This document shows, piece after piece, positions 23,154 to 32,300 of a DNA stretch of 51,344 bases (positions are counted from its first letter, which is position 1; every line of letters starts with the position of its first letter). The notes below the pieces were generated by a model, which saw nothing but the letters and a program-made list of their open reading frames with translations, did not search any database and had not been told where the DNA came from. Position numbers and translations under genes: made by a program. Source of the stretch: SIG701 sp045611685 (GTDB lineage: Bacteria; Bacillota; Clostridia; Oscillospirales; CAG-272); assembly GCA_045611685.1 (NCBI GenBank), contig JAZKXO010000111.1, forward strand, positions 1-51,344, written 5' to 3'.

Positions 23154-24158
23154 TTATTCAATTACTTTGCAAGCCCTTACCATTAAATTATACAGTGAAA
23201 TTGTTCCACATGTACCCTCAATAGTAACGCTTTCGCCTTTATGCAAATCAGCAAGAGCTTCAGCATTTTTTGAATCAAAATTACATTGAACACATCCAAA
23301 ATATGAGTTGTCTACGACCAGCAAAACATTCGCACTTATAAAGGCATCTGCACTATTTATATCACTTATTACACCTGTAACCCGAACTGTTTTTCCATTA
23401 TATTTTTGCTCAGCAGCTATTTCATTTTCAGCAAAAGCATTCCATAATTCATTTGCAGTTACTTCAATATAAGAAATCTTAGGTATACTCAAGTTTTCAA
23501 TATATTGACAAGCTGTGCATTTTCTTGTTTGTTGCCCCTCTTTTTCAGCTGTAGGTTCTATATTCACGATCCAATCGCCAAAAGAATGAGGGATTGTCGA
23601 GCCTTTCTCAACCGTTTCAGTTGTTCCGCACACAGAACACTTGTTTATAAATTGTTGGGGGTGTGAACAAGTTGCCTCTATCACGCTTCCCTCAATCCAC
23701 GAATGATTTAGAAAATCGCCAACCTTTTCGTATTCGGTTGTTTCGCACTCTATACACTTCTTTTTTATTTGTTTTTCAGATGTACATGTTGCCTCTGCGA
23801 CAACCTCTTCCATCCATGTATGATGTGCTTCAATAATTTCTAAAATTTCGTCATTACATAGTGGACATACTTTTTTTATATATCCACTATTGGTACATGT
23901 AGAATCCTGTTGTTCTATTACACCATATTCGTGAGCACACCAACCAACGGGATCCATTTTGGGGCCCACTATCATTGTAGTAATAAACATAATTAAAAAA
24001 ATTACAGAAGCAATTGCCGAAATTGTTATTGTTTTGTTAGCATTGTTCTTTTTTTCAGTTTTTTTTGCAATTGAAAAAATAACTTTCAATACAAAGGATA
24101 TTATTAAAACACCAATACTTAAGAAAATGCCCAAAACAGAAATCACTACTAATGCCAT
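23154..24158 (-). CDS. membrane protein with Cys-repeat region and C-terminal OB-fold (tRNA_anti-like) domain
   Basis: 334 residues, visibly more AT-rich than the flanking genes. Two N-terminal membrane helices (about 3-31 and 43-65). Residues 73-225 hold about four copies of a 45-residue repeat, pattern HxW ... EATC ... KCxxCxTTE. Residues 232-334 (ELWNAFAENEIAAEQKYNGKTVRVTGVISDI ... GESVTIEGTCGTISLYNLMVRACKVIE) match the tRNA_anti-like OB-fold family. AGGAGTGAG precedes the ATG. Upstream, only about 34 bp separate it from the terminator of the structured RNA, and I see no promoter of its own, so that RNA may be its leader. Function unknown; base composition suggests recent acquisition. Confidence 0.8.
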   Translation of the reverse strand: MALVVISVLGIFLSIGVLIISFVLKVIFSIAKKTEKKNNANKTITISAIASVIFLIMFITTMIVGPKMDPVGWCAHEYGVIEQQDSTCTNSGYIKKVCPLCNDEILEIIEAHHTWMEEVVAEATCTSEKQIKKKCIECETTEYEKVGDFLNHSWIEGSVIEATCSHPQQFINKCSVCGTTETVEKGSTIPHSFGDWIVNIEPTAEKEGQQTRKCTACQYIENLSIPKISYIEVTANELWNAFAENEIAAEQKYNGKTVRVTGVISDINSADAFISANVLLVVDNSYFGCVQCNFDSKNAEALADLHKGESVTIEGTCGTISLYNLMVRACKVIE

Positions 24159-24191
24159 ACCCTTTTCTCACTCCTAAAACAAATAATAAAT

Positions 24192-24221
24192 AAAAAAGTG
24201 CGGCTACCGAAGCAACCGCAC
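24192..24221 (-). terminator. UUCG-capped terminator of the structured RNA
   Basis: Minus strand GTGCGGTTGC-TTCG-GTAGCCGCAC (10-bp stem with two G-U pairs, c(UUCG)g tetraloop) followed directly by TTTTTT. One of the strongest terminators in the window. It lies 34 bp before the ATG of the OB-fold gene. Confidence 0.9.
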
Positions 24222-24413
24222 AAAAACGCAAACTCCGATAGTCGCCAAACTAACTTCATGTGAAAATGGGTGCAAGCACTCTATATCATCATAAATGGAA
24301 TTTGCATTTTATCAAATTCAACTATGATATAGATATGCTCAAAAAAGAGTCTAACTATCCCTATAAATAAAGACAGCACACCCGTTTTTTCACACATATT
24401 AAGTTAGTTTGGC
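24192..24413 (-). ncRNA. candidate structured RNA of about 222 nt (6S-like or cis-acting leader)
   Basis: Complete transcription unit without an open frame. Consensus promoter at 24448-24420; the predicted +1 (G at 24413) is the first base of a long helix: GCCAAACTAACTT pairs with AAGTTAGTTTGGC (24256-24244). Inside follow AUGUG/CACAU, AAAA/UUUU and GGGUG/CACCC, then a large one-sided internal loop, then an apical hairpin with GAGCA/UGCUU, CUAUAUCAU/AUGAUAUAG and AAUUUG/CAAAUU. After the helix comes a short linker and the UUCG terminator. The 170-nt rod with a central opening resembles 6S RNA, but the 3' side of the opening is short. Its place just before the OB-fold gene also allows a riboswitch or attenuator role. 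Convergent evidence for an RNA is strong; class is open. Confidence 0.78.
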
Positions 24414-24419
24414 AGCTAT
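24238..24419. repeat. 182-bp imperfect palindrome coding the structured RNA
   Basis: Outer arms ATAGTCGCCAAACTAACTT (24238-24256) and AAGTTAGTTTGGCAGCTAT (24401-24419) match at 17 of 19 positions, with further paired blocks inside. On shape alone it could be a MITE, but no target duplication flanks it. Confidence 0.85.
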
Positions 24420-24448
24420 ATTTTATCATCATCGAAACTCAATGTCAA
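24420..24448 (-). promoter_or_regulatory. near-perfect sigma-A promoter of the structured RNA
   Basis: Minus strand TTGACA, 17 bp, TAAAAT. +1 is predicted at G 24413, exactly the first paired base of the RNA. Confidence 0.88.
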
Positions 24449-24458
24449 TATAAAAGAA

Positions 24459-24487
24459 AAAAGACCCCCGAAAAATCGGGAGTCTTT
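24459..24487 (-). terminator. terminator of rplM-rpsI
   Basis: Minus strand AAAGACTCCCGA, short loop, TCGGGGGTCTTT, then TTTTC; one G-U pair. It separates rpsI from the RNA promoter 11 bp further on. Confidence 0.85.
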
Positions 24488-24503
24488 TGTATATGATAAT
24501 AAC

Positions 24504-24905
24504 TTATCGTTTGGAGAACTGCGGAGCGCGACGTGCGGCTTTGAGACCGTACTTCTTTCTTTCCTTCATTCTCGGGTCGCGGGTGAGGAAGCCGGCCTTC
24601 TTGAGGGGGGCACGGAACGTCTCATCTGCGAGGAGAAGAGCGCGTGCGATACCGTGACGGATTGCACCTGCCTGGCCGGACAGACCGCCGCCGGCAACGT
24701 TAGCAACTACGTCAAACTTGCCTTCGGTAGCGGTTGCTGCAAAAGGCTGGTTGATGATGAGTTTGAGGGTCTCAAGACCGAAATATGCGTCGATATCCTT
24801 ACCGTTGATGATCACGGAGCCGGAGCCGGGATATACGCGAACGCGTGCGACAGAGCTTTTTCTTCTGCCCGTACCGTAAAAATAGGGCTTAGCACTTGTA
24901 TACAT
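24504..24905 (-). CDS. rpsI: 30S ribosomal protein S9
   Basis: Its C-terminal tail contacts P-site tRNA. 133 residues: YFYGTGRRKSSVARVRVYPGSGSVIINGKDIDAYFG and the end DPRMKERKKYGLKAARRAPQFSKR, with the conserved terminal SKR. Nineteen bp after rplM, the universal pairing. AGGACGAGTATAAAG precedes the ATG. Confidence 0.98.
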   Translation of the reverse strand: MYTSAKPYFYGTGRRKSSVARVRVYPGSGSVIINGKDIDAYFGLETLKLIINQPFAATATEGKFDVVANVAGGGLSGQAGAIRHGIARALLLADETFRAPLKKAGFLTRDPRMKERKKYGLKAARRAPQFSKR

Positions 24906-24924
24906 TCTTTATACTCGTCCTTTC

Positions 24925-25356
24925 TTATTTTACTTCATACGGGGTGGGATTCTGAGCCTGTTGCTTGTGCTCGGGACCTGCATACACCTTAAGACGGGTG
25001 ATAGCCTTGTCGCCGATGGAGTTGTGCGGGAGCATGCCCTTAACGGCATACTGCATTGCGAGCTCAGGCTTGGTTGCCATCAAGGTCTTGTACTGAACCT
25101 TCTTAAGACCGCCGATGTAACCGGAATGATGATAGTGATACTTGTCCTCGAGCTTGTTGCCGGTGAGGACAGCCTGTGCTGCATTGATGATGATCACGAA
25201 TTCACCGCAATCCACGTGGGGGGTGAACTCGGGACGGTGCTTGCCGCGCAGGATATTGGCAGCCGTGACCGCAGTCTTACCGAGGGGCTTACCTGCCGCA
25301 TCGATAACGTACCACTTGCGCTCAACGGTTTCTTTCTTTGCCATAAAAGTGGACAT
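24925..25356 (-). CDS. rplM: 50S ribosomal protein L13
   Basis: Early 50S assembly protein. 143 residues: MSTFMAKKETVERKWYVIDAAGKPLGKTAVTAANILRGKHRPEFTPHVDCGEFVIIINA, and the signature LPHNSIGDKAITRLKVYAGPEHKQQAQNP. CGGAGGAACGCT precedes the first ATG; the Met at codon 5 (MAKKE) is a less likely start. It heads the rplM-rpsI operon. Confidence 0.98.
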   Translation of the reverse strand: MSTFMAKKETVERKWYVIDAAGKPLGKTAVTAANILRGKHRPEFTPHVDCGEFVIIINAAQAVLTGNKLEDKYHYHHSGYIGGLKKVQYKTLMATKPELAMQYAVKGMLPHNSIGDKAITRLKVYAGPEHKQQAQNPTPYEVK

Positions 25357-25401
25357 AGCGTTCCTCCGAAAAAATATGGATGTTTTATTTCAACGTGTAG
25401 A

Positions 25402-25430
25402 ATTATAACACATGGGAAAGGCACTGTCAA
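25402..25430 (-). promoter_or_regulatory. consensus sigma-A promoter of rplM-rpsI
   Basis: Minus strand TTGACA, 17 bp, TATAAT, both boxes perfect. About 40 bp of leader to the ATG, with no obvious attenuator. Confidence 0.92.
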
Positions 25431-25678
25431 TAGGTTTTTGCATAATTTTTGAAAAATTTTAATTTAGCACATTCAATGCTCTCGTTTTCTTCGTTTTTCT
25501 CTCGTTTTCTCGCTCGCAAGTAAAAAACTTTATTTCGGTTTTCAGAGCTGGCGTTCGTTTTCTCTTCACAGATTTCCGCCCCACATTGAAGATTACGCGA
25601 GTTCGTGAACGAACTCGGGCAATCTCGGGCAGGCAGCCGCCTCGCATGCAAATTATGATCACGAACGGCTGCCTGCGG
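25431..25678. other. non-coding region with two long inverted repeats, between divergent promoters
   Basis: 248 bp with no supported gene. It contains the palindrome CGAGTTCGT-GA-ACGAACTCG (25598-25617) and an inverted repeat GCAGGCAGCCG ... CGGCTGCCTGC (25629-25639 and 25666-25676), which ends 2 bp before the -35 box of the mnmM promoter. CTCGTTTTCT-like runs recur at 25480-25555. No T-run follows either hairpin. Confidence 0.65.
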
Positions 25679-25707
25679 TTGACAAAGTCCCCATTTCGAT
25701 GTACAAT
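25679..25707 (+). promoter_or_regulatory. sigma-A promoter of the mnmM envelope block
   Basis: TTGACA, 17 bp, TACAAT; TGGAGGGAG ribosome binding site follows before ATG 25739. Confidence 0.9.
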
Positions 25708-25738
25708 ATATAATATATAATGGAGGGAGTATACAGCC

Positions 25739-26293
25739 ATGGTGGATCTGCTTCAGTTACAGAAATATTTTATCCTTTCCCATCTCGGTGAGGGCGATAC
25801 CGCCGTCGATTTCACGATGGGAAACGGTCACGATACCGCGTTTCTATCAAAAACCGTAGGGCCGACCGGCTCGGTAACCGCGTTCGATATTCAGCCAAAG
25901 GCGCTCATCAGCACCGAAGCGACCCTCAAAGCCGAGGGATGCCCCGACAACTGGCGGCTCATCTGCGCCTCGCATGACCGCGCAAACGAATTTGTAAAAA
26001 CGCCCATCAAAGCGGGCATGTTCAATCTCGGGTATATGCCGGGCAGCGGCAACAAGCAGCTCACCACCATGCGTGAGACGACGCTTCCCGCCGTGGAACG
26101 CGCCATCGGTATGCTCGGACGTGACGCGATCCTTCTCGTGGCAGTCTATCCCGGACACGAGGAAGGCGCACTCGAGGGCGAGGAACTGACGAAATATTTC
26201 TCCACCCTCTCCCGCTTCAAGATGACCGTGGCGAAATTCCGTCTGCTCAATTCGCCCACTTCCCCGTTCTTCATGATCTGTGAAACGAAATAA
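25739..26293 (+). CDS. mnmM: tRNA wobble-uridine methyltransferase MnmM (YtqB family)
   Basis: 184 residues, class I SAM methyltransferase of the rRNA_methylase/YtqB family. Motif I is DFTMGNGHDTAFLSK (about residues 28-42), the acidic sugar-binding residue follows in AFDIQPKAL, and the family hallmark FNLGYMPGSGNKQLTT lies near residue 100. B. subtilis YtqB is MnmM, which makes mnm5s2U at tRNA position 34 (established knowledge); assignment here is by motif. TGGAGGGAG precedes the ATG. First gene of a plus-strand run with the D,D-carboxypeptidase, murJ and the secreted protein. Confidence 0.92.
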   Translation: MVDLLQLQKYFILSHLGEGDTAVDFTMGNGHDTAFLSKTVGPTGSVTAFDIQPKALISTEATLKAEGCPDNWRLICASHDRANEFVKTPIKAGMFNLGYMPGSGNKQLTTMRETTLPAVERAIGMLGRDAILLVAVYPGHEEGALEGEELTKYFSTLSRFKMTVAKFRLLNSPTSPFFMICETK

Positions 26294-26303
26294 CGGAGGC
26301 CGT

Positions 26304-27776
26304 ATGCAGTATCAGAACGATCCGCGCCGCCAAAAACCGTCCGGCGCACGGCGGCCGAGTACCCCTCCCCGAGCAAATCCGAATTTTGCCGCACGCGAGG
26401 CGGAGATCGCCCGCGCCCGTACCGCACGCGAGGCAGAACTGAAGCGCCGCCGCATAATGGAAGAAAAGCGCCGCCGTGCCAAACGAAAACAGGCGATCCG
26501 CCTCTTCTTTCGGCGCGCGCTCCTCTTTTTAATCATCCTTATCTTTTTGGCGGCTGTCGCCGCCGTCGGATTCGCCATCCATTTCAATCACACGAATAAA
26601 GCGGAAGAGCCCTCCCGCGTGTCTTACACCTTCGGCGGGGACGAGGGCGATCCGCTCTCGAAAGATCTCGCCTACCAAGGCGGCGTTTTGTATATTGACT
26701 TTCACGAGACTGCCCGCTATCTCGGTCTTGCCGCGATCGGCGACGGGAACAGCATGCGCTACGTGATCACCGACAAGGCGACCGACAGCGCAGGAACGGG
26801 CAAAGAAGAAGACGTGGTTTTCTACGCCGACTCGGATCTCGCCCTTGTGAACGGTCAAAAAATCCGCATGACGGCCAAAGCATGCCTGAACGGCGATCAC
26901 TATCTCGTTCCGCTCTCCTTTATTGAACAGAACGTATCAGGCGTGATTGTCCGCACGGAAAAGAACGCCGTATTCGTCTCCCGCGTGTACACGGACAACG
27001 GCGCCGAACCGATCTCCTTTCTCTTAAAGTCGACCGATCCCGTCTCCCCCGTACCGGAGGGAACGGACGGCATCGTTACGGAGCGGCCGCCCGTCGCGCC
27101 GCCCACACCTGACGTACCGGCAAGAACGGAGGTTACGTTCAAGAGCGATCTTTCGGCATACGAGAAATATATGAATCCCGAGGATCGGGACGGCTATCTC
27201 ATCCTTGTGAACGCGAAAAACACGGTAGACGAATCATATCTGCCGAAGGATCTGACCGACGTTAAAGACACCCGGAAAGACGGACGCAACATGCAGAAGA
27301 TGGCAAAAACCGCCGCCATGGCGCTCGAGGCCATGTTTATTGAGCTGCGTGCCGAGGGCTTCACCGACGTATCGGTAACCAGCGCATACCGCTCGTACAC
27401 CTATCAGGACTATCTCTTCAATATGTACACGGACAACGAGATGGCGAAGGACAAAACGCTCACGAGAGCACAGGCGGAGGCAATCACGGAAACGTATTCT
27501 GCCCGCCCGGGCACGAGCGAGCACCAGACGGGGCTATGCTGTGATATGCACAATCTTTCCTCGGCCCAGACAGCCTTTGCAAAAGAGGATGCGTACAAGT
27601 GGCTCCGAGACAACGCGTGGAAATTCGGCTTCATCGTCCGCTTCCCCGAGGGGAAGCAGGATATCACCGGCATTTCCTTTGAACCGTGGCACTATCGCTT
27701 CGTGGGGCGCTATCACGCAAAGGCGATCTACGAATCGGGGCTGTGTCTCGAGGAGTATATCGATACGCTGTCATAA
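26304..27776 (+). CDS. membrane-anchored D,D-carboxypeptidase, peptidase family M15B (VanY-like)
   Basis: 490 residues from ATG 26304 with GGAGG upstream; a GTG at 26280 overlapping mnmM is less likely. The N-terminus is a basic cytosolic segment with Arg/Glu repeats, then a membrane helix (ALLFLIILIFLAAVAAVGFAIHF, about 72-94). Residues 110-235 resemble a copper-amine-oxidase-like N-terminal (stalk) domain. The C-terminal VanY domain (from about 290) holds VTSAYRSYTYQDYLF, GTSEHQTGLCCDMH (zinc ligands His and Asp) and EPWHYRFVG (third ligand). It trims D-Ala from peptidoglycan stem peptides. Confidence 0.93.
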   Translation: MQYQNDPRRQKPSGARRPSTPPRANPNFAAREAEIARARTAREAELKRRRIMEEKRRRAKRKQAIRLFFRRALLFLIILIFLAAVAAVGFAIHFNHTNKAEEPSRVSYTFGGDEGDPLSKDLAYQGGVLYIDFHETARYLGLAAIGDGNSMRYVITDKATDSAGTGKEEDVVFYADSDLALVNGQKIRMTAKACLNGDHYLVPLSFIEQNVSGVIVRTEKNAVFVSRVYTDNGAEPISFLLKSTDPVSPVPEGTDGIVTERPPVAPPTPDVPARTEVTFKSDLSAYEKYMNPEDRDGYLILVNAKNTVDESYLPKDLTDVKDTRKDGRNMQKMAKTAAMALEAMFIELRAEGFTDVSVTSAYRSYTYQDYLFNMYTDNEMAKDKTLTRAQAEAITETYSARPGTSEHQTGLCCDMHNLSSAQTAFAKEDAYKWLRDNAWKFGFIVRFPEGKQDITGISFEPWHYRFVGRYHAKAIYESGLCLEEYIDTLS

Positions 27777-27801
27777 CTGAAATCACAAGGAGGAGGCAAG
27801 A

Positions 27802-29340
27802 ATGAACGGAGATATCGAAAAGAAAAACAGTCTGCTCGGCACGGCGGCAGTGATGGGAATCATCATCCTTCTGTCGAAGGCGATGGGCCTTTTGCGCGAT
27901 ATTCTCGTGGCAAACGCGTTCGGCACGACCGCTCCTGCCGTTGCCTACGAAACCGCAAGCCGCCTTCCCATACTGATTTTCGATTTCGTCCTCGGCGGCG
28001 TCGTTTCCGCCGCGTTCATTCCGGTATTCAACGATCTTCTCGTGAAAGACGGTAAAAAGGCCGCGATGCGCTACGCCGCCTCGTACGTGAATATGATCTC
28101 CCTTCTGACCGGCGCGGTAACGCTTCTCGGGATCCTCTTTGCCTCGCCGCTCGTGAAGGTTTTGGCCCCCGCGCTCCCACCCGAGGTACACGCTCTCGCG
28201 GTAGAGCTGACGAGAATTCTTTTCCCTATGGTGATCATGACAGGACTCGCGTTCTCCTTTGTGGGAATACTGCAATCCATGGGAGAATTTCAGATCCCTG
28301 CCCTCATCAGCCTCGTCTCCAATTCCATAATGGTTTTGTATCTCGTCTTTTTGAGCGACCGATTCGGTATCGTCGGCCTCGCTGTCGCCATGCTTCTCGG
28401 CTGGTCGGCGCAGGCTGTCGTACAGATCCCGAAGCTCGTCCGATTCGGCTTTCGCCCGTCGTTCAAGGAAGGCGTTTTCTCACCCGCCGTCGGGCGCAGT
28501 CTTAAAATGGCACTGCCGATCCTCATCGGCACGTGGACGCAGCCGATCTGCTCCGTTTTCAACACCCGCTTCGCTTCCTCCCTCGAGTCGGGACGGGCAA
28601 TCACCGCACTCGGCTACGCGAACCGCCTTTACACGATCATCGTCGGCGTGTTCTCGTTCGTCGCGACGAATCTGCTGTTTCCGTATTTCTCCCGCGCGTC
28701 AGCAGAGGGGGATCTCACGAAATCCCGCCGTATGATGGTCTCGTCCGTGAAAACGCTTTGGTTTATCATCGCACCGATTGCGGCAGGCCTTCTCGTTTTG
28801 TCCGAACCGATCGCGGCGATCCTCTACGAGCGCGGCGAGTTCACCCCCGCCGACACGGCGCTCACCGCCACGGCACTGCGCGCGTTTGCAGTCGGTATGC
28901 TCTTTATGGCGGCAAACGAGGTCTTGACGAAGGCGTTCTTCGCTGAAAACAAGCCGAAGATCCCGATGGTAACGTCCCTTATTGCGATGGCGGCAAACAT
29001 AGGCTTCGTATTTCTCCTATCCCCCCTCGGCATCGGCGGCATTGCGCTCGCTTCCGCTCTGGCGGTTGCCGTGCAGTCTCTCTTGAATGCCCTCTTTATG
29101 CGCCGCCGATCCGCCCCCCACATGCCGATCACGGATCTCTTTGATCTTATAAAATCCGTTATCGGTGCCGCCGTCATGGGTACGGCGCTCGTCTTCATTT
29201 ATCCGCATCTGCCGAGCAGCAGAATCGCCGGAACCCTCCTTTCGGTGGTGATCGGCGCCTTCATCTACGCGATTTCGGCGATCCTTCTCCGTTCGGAGGA
29301 AGCATCGTTTATCCTTACTAAACTGAAACGAACGAAATAA
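27802..29340 (+). CDS. murJ: lipid II flippase MurJ
   Basis: 512 residues, MviN/MurJ family of the MOP superfamily with about 14 membrane segments. N-terminal signature SKAMGLLRDILVANAFGTT, and Arg-containing loops such as ERGEFTPADTALTATALRAFAVGM, which is highly conserved in the family. It exports the peptidoglycan precursor lipid II. AAGGAGGAGGCAAGA precedes the ATG, 25 bp after the carboxypeptidase gene, so both wall genes are likely cotranscribed. Confidence 0.96.
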   Translation: MNGDIEKKNSLLGTAAVMGIIILLSKAMGLLRDILVANAFGTTAPAVAYETASRLPILIFDFVLGGVVSAAFIPVFNDLLVKDGKKAAMRYAASYVNMISLLTGAVTLLGILFASPLVKVLAPALPPEVHALAVELTRILFPMVIMTGLAFSFVGILQSMGEFQIPALISLVSNSIMVLYLVFLSDRFGIVGLAVAMLLGWSAQAVVQIPKLVRFGFRPSFKEGVFSPAVGRSLKMALPILIGTWTQPICSVFNTRFASSLESGRAITALGYANRLYTIIVGVFSFVATNLLFPYFSRASAEGDLTKSRRMMVSSVKTLWFIIAPIAAGLLVLSEPIAAILYERGEFTPADTALTATALRAFAVGMLFMAANEVLTKAFFAENKPKIPMVTSLIAMAANIGFVFLLSPLGIGGIALASALAVAVQSLLNALFMRRRSAPHMPITDLFDLIKSVIGAAVMGTALVFIYPHLPSSRIAGTLLSVVIGAFIYAISAILLRSEEASFILTKLKRTK

Positions 29341-29371
29341 AAGAATCTCTCACCGAAAGGAGGCGCCGCTT

Positions 29372-32300
29372 TTGCAGGAGCGTGTACCGAAAACCACCCG
29401 TTTTCTCTCCCTTTTTCTATGCAGTCTTTTGACGGTTACTCTCGCGGCTTCTTTCGCGCCGCCCGTATGCGCCGTAAGCACCCCCGCCGAAGCGATCCCT
29501 CTCATCGCCCCCGCACCCGCGGCAGATGCGGTGATGCTCGAATCCTTTGAGGACGGCTATCTCACCGGCTGGATACAGGAAAGCGGCGTATCAAAGCTCT
29601 CTTTTGAGCGCGCAGACGGTATCCAATGCCTTAAGGCAACCGCTATGCCGGAGGCGGAAAACAACACCTACGCCATACTCCGTCTTTTCGGCGCGGAAGG
29701 ACGACTAAATCTTCTAAACAACGCCCGTGTTACCGCCACCGTAAAGATTGAGGGCGATGCCGATACCCTGTATACCGTATCGCTCCGTCTGTTCTCCGGC
29801 GTTGAAGAGCGGACAGCCGAGGCAAAAATTCCCGGCGGCAGCTGGTACGCCGTGTCCGCGGATATCGCCGAATGGAATCTGCGTCTGGCAATCGACGCTG
29901 CCGAGATCGTCATAACCGATTCAGAAAACGGCGGTGTGGATCATTTCCTCATCGGCAATCTGACGGCGAGCGGTGAAGCCTCCCTCGATGTTGCCAACAC
30001 GTTTCTTACCTTAGGATTCACCGCCGACGGCGGCACTGCCGAATACAAGGACGGCATCTACGTCTTGAACGCAGGTAGTGACGGCATCATGACACTCCTT
30101 GCCGACGCCGCACGCGCCGATTATACCCCCGCCGAAGGGACGATGGCTCTTAGGATAGTGATCTCCGGTGCAAAAGAGGGCGGCACTGTATCCCTTGCGG
30201 TGTCCGATGCGTTCTCCGGTGCGTCTTCGTTCGAGATCTCCTCATCCTGCCAGCTCTACAGCGGCACGAACACGTATCTTCTGCCTTTCAGCAATTCCTT
30301 CCCGCTTTACGCCTACCGCCTCAGTTTCTACGGTCTGTTTTCAGACAGTTATCTCACCGAAGGCGTGCATCTCGTCTCCGTGTCTCTCGTCAACCTCCCC
30401 GACACAAATAAAAACTCCCTTGCCAAAATCTCTGAGTTTACTTTCGGAGACGCGCTTTCGAGCCTTACAGTAAAAGGCTCGCTCCCCTCCGACACCGTGG
30501 CAAAATTCATTGACAGCACGCTTCTCTTGTATGAAATACCCGTTTGGGCGGATCCCGATACCGTTTTTGAAACGGCTGAACCTCTCGCGGAGATGAAAAT
30601 TTCCACCCGTTTCTCCTTTGAGACGCCCCTCACGGGGCGTGAAGCCGCCGCCGCAGTCAGCCGATATGCGGTCGTTCTTAAAACCGACACGGAATCGATC
30701 CCGGTTGTGGCCGCACGGTTTCCCGATATGCCGACAAGTGAATCCCCCGCCACACGCTCACCTGTTGGTCTTGCCGGGGCTGACGCCGCTGGTGCGTTTG
30801 CCGCCAATGCCGCGAACGTCATCGTGGACGTGTACGTGGACGAGCTGTTAGGCGGTGTTACCGGCAACACGAGCGGACGTCTTTGCGTGCGCGGCGGACG
30901 GCACTACTACCTCGATTACGAATACCTCCGAAAGCTTGACGACGAGATCAACTTCTACATCGCGGCGGACGTGGACGTATACCTCCGCCTTCTCTCAAGA
31001 ACGGATCTCTCCGCGCGCGGATTCACGTTCTCGAGCCCCGATGCTCAATATTTTGCTTTCGACGTACAAAACGAGGACGGCGCCTATATGCTTTCCGCCG
31101 TCACGGACTATATCGCCGCACGATACGCGAATCTGCGTGGATTCATTCTCGGAAACCGCCTCGACTCTGCCGTATACAACACGGCAGACGTTACCGACAC
31201 GAATGCATACGCCGCCCTTTGCGCCGATACGATGCGTATTATTTATACCGCCGCTGCGACACACATTCCGGGAATCACCGTCATAGCGCCGATCGGGCAT
31301 TATCTTGACGAGACACCCATGAGATCGGCTCCCGCAGGTACGATGCACGATCCCGTGCTTCTCTCGGTGTATCTCTCTCGGCACATCACGGAAAGCGGCA
31401 AGATGCCGTGGGGTATGCTCTACATTTCCGACAACACTGCCGAAATGATCGGCCACGCGGAAAACATTCTCACCAGAATGAAAGCTGTGCAAACCGCTGT
31501 CCCCGAGGAATTTTTCCTCCTCTGGCAGCCTCCGTTCGCATACAGCCCCGAGAGCCTGCTTTTTGAATACGAGGCGCGAAGCCTGGCGGCCTCGAAGTTA
31601 AATCCGCGCGTTTTCTTTCTTGACGTAGGAAAACAAGAGGATCCGGAGCAGTTCTATCGTCAACTGAAATACGTGGAGCTTTCGGGTGACACGGGACGCC
31701 ATCTTACCGAGTCAAAAGCGGAAATGCTCACGGACGAAGGCACGGAACCGCTTTACACGGGCAGTTACACGCTCTATAATTTCAAGAAATCGTTCAGTAC
31801 TCTCCATTGGATCGCGGGCAGCGGTTGTTCTACTCTCACAACGCAGGCAGGCATCATTGCCGAGGGAGAGCGTACTATGCACGCGGAGTTCTCCGATCCA
31901 AACGATCCGTTCCTCAAAGCCAACGGAAGCATTCTCTGTATGATGCCCGCCGCACTCGATTTCACAAGGGCGCCGATCGTTACCGTCAAACTCCTCGCAG
32001 TCTCGTCCCTCGAATCGACCGATTCTGCTGAGTTGGTATTCGTATTCGGCAGCGGCGACGCGCGGGCAGAGTACGAGATTACCGTGCCCGTTGGGCAGGT
32101 CGTTACCGTGGTGTGCGATCTCTCCAACTACGCCGATGCCTCGCACGTCAACTCCGCGGCGATCCTCGTTGAGGCCAACTCTGCCGTTACGCTCGACATT
32201 GCGCATATGTACTGTTTCAGCGAAACGCACACGTCCGACGAGCTGACTGAGCATTTTACGAAATCGCTTGCGGGCGATACGGGAAGCGGTAATGACGGAC

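Noticed and set aside
24238..24419. Palindrome as a MITE
   Set aside because: No target-site duplication; promoter and terminator are placed exactly for an RNA transcript. Not fully excluded.
25427..25740. Two minus-strand frames upstream of rplM
   Set aside because: They run through the rplM and mnmM promoters and inverted repeats, without ribosome binding sites.
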